Below are positions 44,617 to 58,164 of a stretch of 64,000 bases of DNA, one piece after another. Numbering within the stretch: position 1 is the first letter of the stretch; each line of letters opens with the position of its first letter. The stretch comes from Margaritifera margaritifera (Eukaryota > Mollusca > Bivalvia > Unionida > Margaritiferidae): NCBI GenBank assembly GCA_029931535.1, contig JAQPZY010001626.1:5958843-6022842 (forward strand). Reading direction: 5' to 3'. The position numbers were made by a program, and so were the translations under genes. The notes beneath the pieces were generated by a model. The model made no database searches. It was given only the letters and a program-made list of their open reading frames with translations, and was not told the DNA's origin.

Positions 44617-46134
44617 GCCACAAAATGCTGTGATCGTCTAAATTAAAATTCAATAGTTCACCAAAATTTTAATACATCATAATATCTCAAATCTATTTTC
44701 TTGCTAAAAAATCAATGTTGACTGTCCAGTTTGTTATGTTTTATTTTTTTAAAGGGGTGTGGGCTTTATGTGACTGTCTTTTAATTACTATTGACAAAGT
44801 CAGTGACGTTGCGACTTTGTAAAGAAGAAACCAGTTTATAATCTTGAAATGGATTAATGTAATGATTGTATGAGACCGCTGAGTCATTTTAGGTAGAGTA
44901 AGTTTGAGGTCTCGCATGATAATCAAGCAATCAAGCAACTTATATGATACTGATGCTGGACAGTTATGGCACAAGCTATACAGTCTGTATTGCCTACCAA
45001 TGGGTTAATATTGGGTAAGCTGTTTACAGCTGCTTGAGACGTGCTGAGTGTAGTTTGGGAATCCGATCAAGTATCAGTCAACCAGGAACATGATATTTTT
45101 AAGGTGTGAAAATGGTCAAGTGGGAATAAAGATGGCGTCTTGTGTCTCCGAACATGATTAATTGCCTATTCTGTGTCAAACTATGGCAGTTCTCAGTGTT
45201 TGCCATCTAGCTTCTTCCCAAGAATGGGTTACATTCTATTACACTTTAATCGAAACAATGTCGTCACGTCCAACCCATGACAAAGGTGAAGCGTGTTCCC
45301 TGCCACAGCACTGTCAAGACATGAAACATGTTATGGTCGCTTTTATCAGATCATAATGCACACAAGTGAATAATGACGTATTAGAAATCAGTCAAGCTCA
45401 CTTATTTCTTTTCAGGCAAATAAACATAGGAAAGTACCTTTCCCCATTTTCCCCTTGATTCTGTACGTTTTCTGCAGAATAATTATCATTCTCAATTGTT
45501 TGAATTTTAAATCCTTATTGTCGACGAAATTTAGCTTGAAATGGTCATTAAGCACACTGAGAGCGCTGGTTCTTCTATTTGTAGACAAGAAATAAATTCT
45601 CATCAATCTAAGATGGTTGCATTGAAACATTCACATCACCAACCCTAATTATAATCAAGAGTTGATGGATTATGAATCGTATCTGGTGCTACATAACAGA
45701 AGGTAACTGTATGACACATCTTAGATGTATATTAGGCGAAACAACTGGAACGTTTCCTACCGTAAATTTAGTTTTTTTTTTACAGTTAGATCGTTAAATT
45801 ATGCCCTGAAAACACTTAAGGGACCGATCATTTAATTTTCGGGGGAGGGGGTAGGTGGTAATGATTTTCTTTCGCGTTAATAGCTATATTAGGATAGTTT
45901 TCACTATCAAACCAAGCAAGAATATTGTTAAAGCCATATGAAACAGGCAATTTTTTCCCCAAAAAATTCCATCCCTCTCCTGACACCACCCTCCACCTCC
46001 ACACCCCTACCCGAACTCCCCGCGAAATATAAATGCCCAGTCCCTAAAATGCAAGAACTTCTGTAAATTCCGTGTGCATCGCATTCTGGGCCCCACCAGG
46101 GGTTCCATCCCACCGACCTTTTGCTACTTGTTTA
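44290..46134. other. Gene-free DNA in duplicated segment, with (TG)n
   Basis: Includes (TG)n at about 44,579-44,614. No gene supported; matches 28,560-30,620. Confidence 0.5.
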
Positions 46135-46136
46135 CA

Positions 46137-46156
46137 CCCCCCCCCCCCCCCCCCCC
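46137..46156. repeat. Poly-C tract
   Basis: About 20 consecutive C residues near the end of duplication copy 2. Confidence 0.95.
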
Positions 46157-46159
46157 GCC

Positions 46160-47040
46160 TTTAACGATATTTCTGGATCCGCCTCTGCCCATAAACTAAC
46201 ATTCTAAAGTAAAATGTCAGTGACTTTTCCATGACCAATGTTAACTGGGAGAAAATGATAAGAACTTGATTTGTGACAAATTAAAAAGGTATTGACGGTA
46301 ACCTAAATAAATGATAAAGTAGTCTGATTGCCTCAGGTCCATTAGATTTTATCACACTTTTTCCAATCTGACAGGCGTATTTATTTATTATCTTCACTAT
46401 ACCTCAACTCACCTGAACGTCAAGTTAACAGCGGTTTTTTCATGATTACAATTTGCCCATAATGTAAAATTGACCGGGTGTTAGACCATCGTGTAATTAT
46501 ACTGGTTTATACAGCTATAGTCACCAAAAGTGTTTGAAGAAAGCAAATTATGATAAGCCTTGCCTAAGAATAGATAGCAGAAAACTGAAAGTATGAATTA
46601 ACAATTTACCGTCACCTAGTGTTTACTTGCAATTAATCACCATACAATAGATCCAAGAAAGATTTTACTACCACCTGGTGTGAGCTTTCAATTAATCACC
46701 ATACATTAGGCCTGAGAGTAAGACAAAAGATTTAATTGTTGGGGCTGTTTACAGGTATGTTTTGAATATGAGCTTAGAAACTTTATCTAATTCACTGCCC
46801 TATCATTGAAGGGACTCGAACTATGTCATTTTGATGTAAATATGTTTAGCTGAAATGTTGAATCAGTTTGGTCTGTACGAAATCTTCCAGAGCGCTCCAC
46901 GCGATCTTCAGTCAGTAGATATCATCTGACTGAGAAACACGATCCCAACCTGAGGATTAGTCAATGCAACATGCATTGTCAAAGTCAGCATTTCTGCGAG
47001 CTCAAGTGTGAGGAGATGGAATTGCCATAAGATCTTCACT
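46160..47040. other. Gene-free DNA
   Basis: A short tandem block (caattaatcaccatacaatag, twice near 46,630-46,705) and nothing else. Confidence 0.5.
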
Positions 47041-47790
47041 TTGATAGCGACGCGAAATATACCGTGTTCCAAAAGTACGCGCTGCCTCACTTCGAGACCA
47101 AACAGGTGTATAACCACTGGAGATCAGGGAATGAAGACTATGAAATGAGGTTCTGGCAAAATCAGGTAAAGTTTGCCGTATGGTGCGTGACGACCGGTTG
47201 CGGCGACAGAGTTCGCGACCCCTGTTCCCTGCTGCAAGACTGCCAGCGTTCGATGCACAAAATCAGTTTCTCACGCTCGTAAATGCAGTAAAAGATAATT
47301 ACCAGGATGCGATCACAAAGGTCAGAACCAAGCTAGATTACGTCCTTGGGGCGACCTTTACATGATCCCCTCTGACATGGAGCTTTAAGCTGGCACCAAT
47401 GTAGGCTATAATGACAACAATCAGGAGGCGATCAACGACACTGTGGTCGCAACCAACGTTCACAGTCCAAGAAGATGAAACATAAGGAAGTGTGATTCAA
47501 CCCGCCCGCGTCCTCACCAACAGCCTGGACCATAGAAAAAGTGCAGAAGTGGAAAGAGGCCGAAGACCACGAAGCCAAGAAAACGGCATTTGTCGTGGGC
47601 GGCATCGCGGTGGGGCTTTTAGCTATCTGGTTTCTCCGCTGAGCCCAAGCGCCTAGCTATCTTTCTTCAGCGCAAACGCAAGCGATGAACGGCATAGAAT
47701 GTAACCGCTATCGTGATGACAACTACCACGTGATTTTGGCCAGCCAACCGATTGGATTGCCAGCGGTCTTTAGCAAAAACGACACGAATG
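47040..47790 (+). pseudogene. Virus-like coding remnants, unrecognised
   Basis: A GC-raised island with three plus-strand pieces. 47,064-47,282 encodes YNHWRSGNEDYEMRFWQNQV followed by KFAVWCVTTGCG, which looks like a conserved aromatic-rich block. About 47,530-47,641 encodes a charged helix and then a single membrane segment (TAFVVGGIAVGLLAIWFLR) ending at a stop, like a tail-anchored protein. 47,685 on encodes MNGIECNRYRDDNYHVIL. They look like adjacent genes of a compact element with lesions between. I cannot name the family. Confidence 0.45.
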
Positions 47791-47873
47791 ATACTATAAC
47801 AAGCCTGCCATCCCAATCTAATAACGTCATCTGCATATTAAAACGAACCTGCCTGCCGAATCTAATCACGTCA

Positions 47874-47939
<66 letters not shown>

Positions 47940-50480
47940 TAGCTACCAAATCTAAAATCTTTTTCTGCATAATTATAGAAACTTGCCTACCTAATCGTAT
48001 CGCGACAGCGCCGTTTTAATACAAATATGCGTGCCCAATCCAATCACGCCATAAGCATATTAATACAAACCTGACTCCTGAATCTAATTACGTCATATGC
48101 ATATGTGCACAACCTGGCTACATAACCTAATCAAGTCAGCTGCATATTACTAATAACCTGCATACCCAATCTAATCACGTTATCTGCATAGGAATATCAA
48201 CCTGTGTACCAAATCTAATCCCGTCAACTACATATTAACATGAACCTGCCTGCCGAATCTAATCACGTCATCTGTATATTAATACAAGCCTCCCTACTTA
48301 ATCTAATAACGTCATCTGAAGATTCATACAAACATGCCTACCCAATCTAATAACGTCATCTGAAGATTCATACAAACATGCCTACCCAATCTAATAACGT
48401 CATCTGAAGATTCATACAAACATGCCTACCCAATCTAATGACGTCATCTGCTTCCTAATTCAAACCTGTCTATCGTCATCAGCATATTAAAACAAACTTT
48501 GCTCCCACAATCTAATTACGTCATCTACATAGTAATACAAGCCTCTCTACTAAATCTAATAACGTCATCTGCAGATTCATACAAGCATATCTACCCAATC
48601 TAATGACGACATCTGCATCCTAATTTAAACCTGTCTATCGTCATCTGCATATTAAAACAAACCTTGCTCCCACAATCTAAATACGTCATCTACATATTAA
48701 TACAATCCCGTCTACCAAATGTAATCACGTCATCAGGATATTCATACAAACTTGCCTAGCTAATATAATCACTCCATCTGCATACTTCTTCAAACCGAAT
48801 GCAATCACATGATCTTCATATTGATACATACCTGCCTACCAATTCTAATCACATCATCTGTATATTAACATAACATACCTATCGAATCTAGTAAAGCTTC
48901 ATCTGCATATTAAAGTAACCTAGCAACCAAATATAATCAAATCATCAAGATATTAATACAAACCTGCCAAGCAAATCTAATTGCGTCATCTGCATATTGA
49001 TATAAACCTGTCTATCAAATCGAATCACGTCATCTGCATATTGATAGAAAACTACCTACACAATCTAATTACTCCGTCTGTATATTAACCCAAACTTGCT
49101 TGCCAGATCAAGTCACGTAATGTGCATATCAATACAAATCTGCCTGCCACATGTAATTGAGTCAACTGCATTTTAATACAAACCTGTTTACCCAATTTAA
49201 ACATTCGATCTGCATACTAAAAATCTAACTACTAAATCTAATCACGTCATGTGCATTTTAATACAAACCTACCGATCCAGTCTTATCACTTTAAAAAAAG
49301 CCTGCCTACCAAATTTAATTATATCATTTGGATATTAATACAAACCTGTCCACCACATGTAATCACGTCATCTGCACTTTAGTATTAGACTGCCATGCAA
49401 ATTGAATTACGTCATCGGCATAATATTGCAAACCTGCCTATGCAATCTAATGACGTCGATTTGCATATTAATACAACCATGCCTACCCAGTCTAATTACA
49501 TCATCTGCATATTAATACAATCCCGCATACCAAATCTAATCTTGTCATCTGGTTATTAATAAAAACTTGCCAACCAAACTGAATTACGTCATCTGCATAT
49601 TAGTACAAACGTGCCAATGAAATCTAAGCACGTAATCTGCATATTAATAATAACCTAACGATAATCATCTATATATTAATACATACTTGCCTGTCAAATG
49701 CACTCATGACATCTGTATATTAATACTTACATGCCTGTCAAATGGACTCACGCCATCTGTAGATTAATATATATCTGATGGTCAAATGCACTCACGTCAT
49801 CTGTATATTAATACATACCTGCCTGTCAAATGCACTCACGGCATCTGTATATTAAAACATAAGTGCCTATCAAATGCACTTACGGCATCTGTATATTAAT
49901 ACAAATCTCCATACCAAATCTAGTCATGTTTATGTTAATACAAACCTGCCCACCCAATCTTATCACGTTACCTGTATATTAATAGAAATCTGCCCACCAA
50001 AACCAAATTACCTCAAAGGCATATTAATACAAACCTTCGTACCAAATCTAATCACGTCATTTGCATATTAACACAAACCCGTATACCAACTATTAGCACA
50101 AGCCAGCCTATCGCCATCAGCATAATAATAGAATACCTGAAACCGAACCTAATCAGGTCATCTGCATATTAATACATACCTGCATACCCAATCTAATCAA
50201 GTCATCTGCATGATAATAAAAACGTGCCTACACAACATAACCAAGTCTTCTGTATATTAATACAAATTTGCTTCCCGAATCTAGTCATGACATTGCATAC
50301 TAATACAAGCCTGCCTACCAAATATAACCGCATCATCTGCATATAAATACAAACTGTATATTAATACAAACATGGCTATCAAATCTAATAATGCCATATG
50401 CGTATTAATACAAACCTGCGTACGAAATCTAATCACTTCATCTGCATATTAACACAAGCCTACCCACCAAACTTATGCAT
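47790..50480. repeat. 44-bp satellite array
   Basis: About 55-60 diverged units. Consensus contains ctgcatattaatacaaacct, gcctacc(a/c)aatctaatcac and gtcat. Some adjacent units near 48,300-48,430 are nearly identical, indicating recent local copying. Interrupted near the left end by (TA)n at 47,877-47,935. Confidence 0.9.
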
Positions 50481-50805
50481 GCCAGGACCGACATACAGAT
50501 ATGACCACACGAATTAAAACGTTTATGCAATGGTCAGAAATCGTATGAGTCCATCATTATATGACGTATCTGTTCATCTTCATTTGAATATCAATATGCT
50601 TACCAAAATTCATGTGTATGGCACAAGTAGATTTTGTTTAATCGTGCTAAAAAATTTATTTTGTCAAAAAGGTCCCAAAACTTCAAAAATAAAAAAAATA
50701 AATAATTACTGTAAGGGCCTGAAAATCTAAACAGGTAATATACATTATCTACATAATATTTTAAATATACGCTCCAAATTAGCAAATTTTAATTTGTGTA
50801 CATAG

Positions 50806-50842
<37 letters not shown>

Positions 50843-52320
50843 CAGGTGCATCATGAATTCATATTCAAATTACATACAAAAGATTAATTTTTTTGGTACG
50901 CTTCATTCTGAATGCAAGCACAGTTACAAACCCAAACCATTTTGACGCAAAGATGGCATCACTCGTTCAACATCAACTGTTTGCACAAACTCGTGTTAGC
51001 TCATCCAAATTAGTATGGAGAATTTGATATGATGCATCGTTAGAAACATGGGGTCATATGTTTAACTTTCATTCGCGTGACTCAGCTTTGCTGCGATCAC
51101 GTGCTATCTAATTTTGTGCACACAAATAACCGTTGGATTAATTATAATGCTAAGCCACTTGGATTTAAGGCAAATGATCGGTATTTCGGTATTTCCTCGG
51201 TTCATGTGACAAAATTGTCTTTGTTATTTTCATTACATGCACGATATAATACAGATGACGAAGTAGAAATGATCACAGAGTATCGTTACCTCAACATCGG
51301 TCATAATACAAACACGTCGTGAACAGTTTAAACACGAAAAGTCGTAAGCAGAAAAAAAACTTGTGCTCTTTTTATGATAATATTCTTTCTCAATGTAAAT
51401 ATGCAAAGCAATTAAAATATTAATGGAATGAAGAGGAAATCATGATAGGCAATGGCCTCCTTGACAAACTTACAAGTCTGTCAGGATAAGCATTTAAGTA
51501 ATCAAAATCTGTTATTGGGAATGTTTTCTTTATTGAAAATCTGTCATGGAAGTATTTTAAATATTGAATTCAATTTACATTGTGTGCTAGGTATGGAACT
51601 TAGAGTTTGCATACTGTGGCTGGAATTACTTCATCACTATACTAAGCCTTTGTTACATTAAAGATTTAATTATGTGCTTCAGCAGATTATCAAGTCTTCT
51701 TACAAATGCCCAAGTATTTTCATCTTAGTGAATTTCAAGTAAGTAATATTTTTTCATCTACATGGTCACTACATTTACTGATATGAGTTCTGGAATAGTA
51801 CCATGCAGCGTGTATAAATAATTGACCTACCTAAAAGGTCAGCACTGTTTACATCATATTTGTTTTAATACTGAAGTCTGACAGATCTCACTGCAAAAAA
51901 AAAACACTTTAAGAATCTTTAAGAAAAGTCATCTTTTGAAAGATAGTCATATCAAAAAGTAAAGTTTCTCTCCAAATAATTGTCTTTTTTCTATTTTGTT
52001 TCTTCAAATTTCACTTGGCTGAAAAATAACGCAATAGAAAACGTTGCATGTATTAAATAAAGCTAGAGTGAGATGGTATATTGTCAATTGTCATGGCATT
52101 GCCAATAATATGGAGAATGCATTGTTACAAAAGCATTATCCTACATACAATTTACTCCACAAGGTCGAAGGTTTTGAAATCACCCCTTTATTTTGATAAC
52201 ACCCCGGTATGTGAATCACGTTCAGGCACGGGCTCTGCAATGTACTTTCCTAGTATGTGAATATTGTACATGCATTAGCTCTGCAATTTAAAAAGTGGTT
52301 GATAAGGTTTTAGAAAAATT
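50481..52320. other. Gene-free DNA with poly-T tract
   Basis: T run at 50,811-50,839. An 81-codon frame at 51,077-51,322 is unrecognised. Confidence 0.45.
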
Positions 52321-52329
52321 GGTCATCGT

Positions 52330-52955
52330 TAGTCCGGAATTTATTAAATAGCCTGGGTCTGGGGGAAGTGTGGATAAATCAAGCTGTTGGGAATATAAAT
52401 GTTTTCTTATCCTTAGTTAAACAACGGCTATCTGACCAGTTTATTCAAAATTGGCAATCAAGAATCAGAGAATCTTCAAGAGCTAGATTATATAGAAATT
52501 TGTCACAAAATTTTGGCTATAAGGAGTATTTAGATATAGTAACAGTGACAAAATTTAGAAAATCCCTTTCAAAAATAAGAATGTCTGGCCATACTTTACA
52601 TATTGAATCAGGGAGATGTAAGAGACCACATTGCACCCCACTAGATCAAAGAATTTGTATTTTTTGCAACTCATCTCCATTTCATTGATTAATACATGCA
52701 TTACTATCTCTCATATTTCATGTATAATGTTCTTATAATGCTAGTAAGAAAAGCATTTTGAATACGGCTTATATATTGATAACAGTTTTTATGTCTTCTC
52801 CCGAAGGAGATATATATTGATAACACTTTTTATGTTTGTTTTCCTGTATGTATTAAACGTGTCACCATCAATGTTTGTAAGAAACTTAAATGAATACGTA
52901 TATACTTGCTGATGGCCAATTGGCTAAATGCAAATAAAGTTCTATTCTTATATAT
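52330..52955 (+). mobile_element. 5'-truncated non-LTR retrotransposon with 3' end
   Basis: The frame at 52,368-52,688 encodes the C-terminal part of a LINE polyprotein: WINQAVGN, RLSDQFIQNWQSRI, FGYKEYLD, KFRKSLSKIRMSGHTLHIES and CIFC. It matches the copy at 40,605-41,695. The tail has a repeated tatatattgataac block and ends with AATAAAGTTCTATTCTTATA, a typical LINE 3' end. Confidence 0.8.
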
Positions 52956-53625
52956 TAGTCGTAAGTCTCATGTTGTCTTGGGCTTTTGTTAGTAACTATG
53001 GATAAGCTATATTACACTTACTTATTTCATTCAGAAGATATTAGCGATGACGTGCTTCTTGCTGTGTCACAGGCAGCAGAGGATGATTTTCTCATTCGAA
53101 CATTCATTTTACAGAAATTCCTGTTCTCTCGCATCCTCTGTCTCTATATCTCTCTGTCTCTGTCTGTCTGTCTGTCTGTCTGTCTCCCTCAGAACTGAAC
53201 GAGTACAGATCAGCGATATTACACATTTCATTATTTATTATACATTGGTTTATCAATAGCGTTTTCCGTGTATGGTTGATTGGTAAATCACGAGAAAAGT
53301 ATTTGTTTTTTCCACCTCGGCCCAACAGGACCCCCGTTGCTCATTTGTTGAGACCCATACTGATTGGTATCCAAAATCTCGCAAATCATGAGCTATGGTA
53401 TACAAAATAAGCCAGCTGGGGAAATACTGTTATAAAATGTCTCGTGTTTGTGTTTTAAGTAACTCTTTATGTCAGCTGTTACATTTTTTATACGACCCAT
53501 GATAAGTGGATTCAGTACAGGTCGGAGGATATTGTCATAAATAATGCACTGCTGCCAAAAATAGAGTCAAATTTTATGTAATGATATCCTGATTGAGAGT
53601 CCCTTACATATAACTTATCGAGTGG
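52956..53625. other. Gene-free DNA
   Basis: Contains a short (TCTG)n run near 53,155-53,183. Confidence 0.5.
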
Positions 53626-53626
53626 A

Positions 53627-54045
53627 AAATGAAGATACGGGGTCTAGGATGAGTGGAAATGAAGACACGTGTTCTAGGATGAGTGGAAATGAAGACACGT
53701 GGTCTAGGATGAATGGAAATGAAGACACGTGGTCTTGGATGAGTGGAAATGAAGACACGTGGTCTTGGATAAGTGGAAATGAAGACACGTGATCTAGGAT
53801 GAATGGAAATGAAGAGGCGTGGTCTAGGATGAATGGAAATGAAGACGCGTGGTCTAGGATTAATGGAAATGAAGACACGTGGTCTAGGATGCATGGAAAT
53901 GAAGACACGTGGTCTAGGATGAATGGAAATGAAGACACGTGGTCTAGGATGAGTGGAAATGAAGACACGTGGTCTAGATGAGTGGAAATGAAGACACGTG
54001 GTATAGGATGAGTGGAAATGAAGACACGTGGTCTAGGATGAGGGA
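53627..54045. repeat. 30-bp minisatellite open in both strands
   Basis: About 14 copies of a 30-bp unit containing gaagacacgtggtctaggat and ga(g/a)tggaaat. Because 30 is a multiple of three, frames stay open on both strands (10-residue peptides such as SGNEDTWSRM or ISTHPRPRVF). One unit has a 1-bp deletion near 53,977. No sign that it is translated. Confidence 0.9.
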
Positions 54046-54435
54046 AACGAGCGACAAGGCTGCAATGTAGAAGTTGAGGTCGGTATAGCAAAAAATACAA
54101 ATCGAGGGAAAATAATGAAATGTCTGCATGTGCTGTCAAAATTAAAATAAAATCCGCATTCCTTTCGGTCGACATACACATAAATTGTGACCTTTGGCCT
54201 AGTGATTCCGACAAGACATCAAGATCCTTTATTTTCTAACGTCTCATAGCTATAGAGCGGAATATTAATCATTTAAAGTTTATAACGGGAGCAAAATTAA
54301 TTTTTAGAAGTTCAAAAAACATAAAATGGTTGAAATATACTATCTCATCTTTTTCTGACCACAATTTTGAAGATTTAAAACATAACATGAATAATTTCAA
54401 TAATGAATATAGTCAGCCATTAGAACATCCACGGA
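54046..54435. other. Gene-free DNA
   Basis: Nothing supported. Confidence 0.5.
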
Positions 54436-54592
54436 ACAATTCATACTGTAAACCTACTTTGCCTGAAACCATCATAATGTAAACCTATTTTGCGTGACAC
54501 CATCATACTGTAAACCAACTTTTAGAGACACCATCATACTGTAAAACCTACTTTGCGTGACACCATCATACTGTAAACCTACTTTGCGCCCC
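54436..54592. repeat. Minisatellite, about 31-bp unit
   Basis: Five copies of accatcatactgtaaaccta then ctttgcgtgac. Confidence 0.85.
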
Positions 54593-54658
54593 AAAAAATA
54601 TCGTGATTTTCTTACTACAAAAAAAACTTGCAAAGCTGCTACTAATGGTTTTTGTTTG

Positions 54659-54661
<3 letters not shown>

Positions 54662-54701
<40 letters not shown>
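54662..54701. repeat. (GT)n microsatellite
   Basis: About 19 GT units. Confidence 0.95.
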
Positions 54702-54702
<1 letters not shown>

Positions 54703-54769
54703 ACATTTGAAGACAAAAAGAAAAGATTTCGCTACTCATTTCGCTGATATTTACTCCCTGCCAAATTAC

Positions 54770-55043
54770 GCGGAAAATATATTTATTACATTTTATAATG
54801 AGATATTTAAATATGTCAGTCGGAAGAAAACTTGTATCAGCACAGTGGCGATATCACTTTTATTGCCACAGTGGCGATATCACGTTTGGAACTAGGTTCT
54901 TTACCCATACTAGAAAATTTACTCTAGCCTTATATATTTTATTCAAATCTGTATTTCATATTTAGACCTATTCCATTTTTCCTTTTCTTCTTCGTTTGCT
55001 CCTTCTCCACATCACTTTTCTTTCTCCTCTCACTTTCTTTCTT

Positions 55044-55077
<34 letters not shown>

Positions 55078-56260
55078 ATTCTCTCTTCCTCTCTCGTCTC
55101 TCTCTCTCCATTAGGATGATATGAGATATTAAAAATGTGTCAAGGGACGTAGACCCTCTAGTATACATTTAATTTATGTCGAGTAAGGGATTGTGCCATC
55201 AAAAAAATGCCTAAAAACGAAAAATCCAATCAAATAAAAAGCAGGCTGAACAAATAATTAAAATATTCTTAATAAGTCTTTTTCCATCATGAAACTCTGC
55301 AAAGTATTACGTGACTGCAAAGTAATTAGTGATTGCACGAAGTAATTTTTAGTGACTGCAAAGTATTAGTATGGACTGCAAAGTATAATTAGTGCGACCT
55401 GAACTTCCTTGAACTGTTGCTTATTCGATCATTCTGTGTCATCCCATACAGTATCGTATGCCAATTTATCACTCTAACGACACAACTGAACAACATTCTT
55501 TGGAAAACACTCTTGATTAAATATAGTAATGAAATTGTTTAAAGTAGCGAGTCTACACTCCTCCAAAACGTACTCAATAATCATGTTTGAAAAAAGATTG
55601 GGAGAGATATAATTCTGGCATTTGATGAGTGCTGATTGACAAACTGAAAATAAAGTGGCCAATCAAAATGTGGTGTGCAAAAAAACATTTCCCTCTGTTT
55701 ACCCAAACTAGACTGGCAAAGCTTGCCAAAGCCAAAAAAAAAAACATCGTTTGAATGCCAAATGAACAAAAATAAAAGAAAAAATACAAAATCTATACAA
55801 GTAAACTTACAAATCATAATAAATATCGTTCTTGTTTTCAAAGACGTGTACGCTCCTGAAATCTGTCGGATGGCGGACCGCCCTCCCCTATCGCCAATGT
55901 TATCTAGAGCACTCCTACCGCACACAATGTTCACTATATCACATCCTGCACACAAGAAATGTGATTAGCAAAAAATAAAAATCTCTTGGTAAATTTATAA
56001 CACAATCCTCTCAGAGCGCAGACGCGTTTGAAAACAACCATTGACAAAAAATACACAATTTGAAGCATTATATGTGCAAGCTACATTGGGTATAGAGGGT
56101 TCGCTCGTCCTAAAGCTTAATTGTTAACAAAGTTCGGAACAACCCTTCGGGTTCAATCAATTGATAGTAAATGCCAGCCAAGTTAATCGCGTTGGCACCT
56201 GAAGTGGGGAAAAATTCCATGCAAATCGACGGTGTTTGCCTTTATCGCAATAGATAATTA
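54770..56260. repeat. Diverged duplicated segment, copy 1
   Basis: Shares order and short blocks with 58,670-59,790: gagatatt(a/g)aaa, CT run, tagtatacattta, acacaatttgaagcattat, and the end with atgcaaat(c/t)gac. Probably two old copies of one transposable element. A CT-rich stretch lies at 55,000-55,110. Frames at 55,581-55,968 are unrecognised. Confidence 0.6.
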
Positions 56261-56283
56261 ACTAAATTTTTTTAAAATAATTT

Positions 56284-56372
56284 TTAGAGCTAGAAGTAAG
56301 GAAATGGTAGATGCAACAATTACCCACCACTTCACTGAACGAGAAATAATATTCCTTATATCTAGCTAAAAA
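56284..56372. mobile_element. Small foldback element (MITE-like)
   Basis: ttagagctagaagtaaggaa at the left is loosely the inverse of ttccttatatctagctaa at the right. Related to the element at 59,766-59,891. Confidence 0.45.
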
Positions 56373-58160
56373 AAAGAAAAAAATAAACAAAAAAAAAAAA
56401 GAATGAAACGAATATCCTTAATATTTAAACAGTTGCAAAACATTACAGAATATTGCATTTTTTCGGCTTCTGCAAAAAAAATAGCGGTTTTAATGGCTAA
56501 ATCAACACGTCTTTTAATATCAAAATATCTGTACATGGCCCGTGGTGTTTTGGAACTTTTTAAACACTTTAAACAAGCGTATCTTGGCAGTCAAAAAGCA
56601 TTCTTAAATATGATATTTTTATTTACAACAGGATCAGCGATCTTTCCAATTTTCAATTACAAATAAAAAAAAAAAATGGATATATCATATATAAGTAAAC
56701 TCCTACCGTCTGAATGTTTTTGAGAGAATCAAATATTAAAAGCCCCGTCCTCAGAGAATGTGTCACCCTCACCCGAGCATTTTTGCAGCCATTTGGAACC
56801 CCTCATATAAATTCCCAGTGGAGTATATAACTCTTTATAATAGGGTTCTGAGTATGTTTGATAAGCAGAAGACAACGACTGCTACGTGCAGTCGCTTATG
56901 CATTCATGGGTAAAATTTCATATTCTTATCAACGCAAAGAAATATAAGGGGTTTGTAAGTTAAGTGCTTTAGAGATTATTTAAGGGAATGTGGACAACAA
57001 AGAATACGAAATATATGCTCTCTAACGGTCTGATCTTTTGAGAGAATTGTATTAGTAGCGGAAGACGGACAGGACACTCTTCAGAAAACTGCATTCAAAC
57101 TATGAATATTGGCATAATAACAATTTATTGCCTTAATAGTAGGAGGTATGGTAATGTTTTCACGCACAAGACAGTTACACTGCTATCGTGCACTTGCTTA
57201 TTTAAATTTCAATTCCAACTAGCAATACATGTGTTTAGTCATTAGTGAGAGTGGTAAGATTCCACATGCTTACTTTGTCATGCATACTACTCTACACATG
57301 ACTAGGCATACATAGTGTAAACAAATACGTGTAAACATCCGCATTGATAATCATAATCAGGCAGTGACGTTTTGCCGTTTGTTCGATTTTCATATATCAC
57401 ACATCGTATGACGTTAGACATTTTCATGACTTAAATACATGCTAAACAAGTATGTTTGTTTATATACGTACATCATGATATTAATATTTAAAGGACAGAA
57501 TGTTTAATTTTATCTCTAAGTTTGTTCCGTTATGTCAGTCGCGGTCGAATATGAAGTGACAGAATGTCTTTTGTTTTCCGTTCATGGGACTGGTTTTGGG
57601 GCAGGGGCGCAGAAAAAATAAACATTTTTGAACATTTACCTTGTTGAATGTGGTAGAATTTTCATGGAGTATTGAATAATCTTAAAAAAAGGAGTAGGAA
57701 ATATATTTCCTTTATAGTTGTTTGTGTCTTGTTTTGTTTTTTTTGTGGGGTGGGGATCTGTTAATGTATTGATTTTTTAAACACAGAATAAATATTTACC
57801 ATTTGCCCTTTTCTGTCTTTGTTTACCCTGCTCTTAAATGAACATTTTGACGATTGAGGTGGAAACAAATTTGTTGCATTCACTTTTACTGTTTATCTTT
57901 CTTATTTATAAATTTGCAAGACTGCAATAATTTCAAGTCATAACGGTGTTTTATATAATGCACTAAAGACCAACTGTTCCTTTTAACTTTTTCTAATTCA
58001 TTTATATTTGTTATACACTTCAAATTAAATTCAGTACAAATGGTCTTACTATTAAAGCAGAAAAACGGTAGAAAATTCAAAAGCATGTAATAATAAACAT
58101 TTTGTGACTATTGATTTCGGTTGATACATAGAGGATATTTGTTTGAAACGAGTGAATAAC
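56373..58160. other. Gene-free DNA
   Basis: AT-rich. An 87-codon frame at 56,403-56,666 starts in a poly-A region and is unrecognised. Confidence 0.45.
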
Positions 58161-58164
58161 GGAT

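Larger units (their letters stand above)
40460..46060. repeat. Segmental duplication, copy 2
   Basis: Partner of 25,375-30,620, interrupted by a roughly 1.1-kb retrotransposon at 40,605-41,695. Shares the 50-bp satellite and the signal-peptide exon. Confidence 0.85.

Noticed and set aside
45162..45356. Downstream exon of the TIMP-like candidate
   Set aside because: No Cys pattern or splice sites of the family; it lies in duplicated non-coding DNA.
56090..56180. tRNA gene suggested by ggttcaatc-like sequence
   Set aside because: No cloverleaf or box A can be formed.
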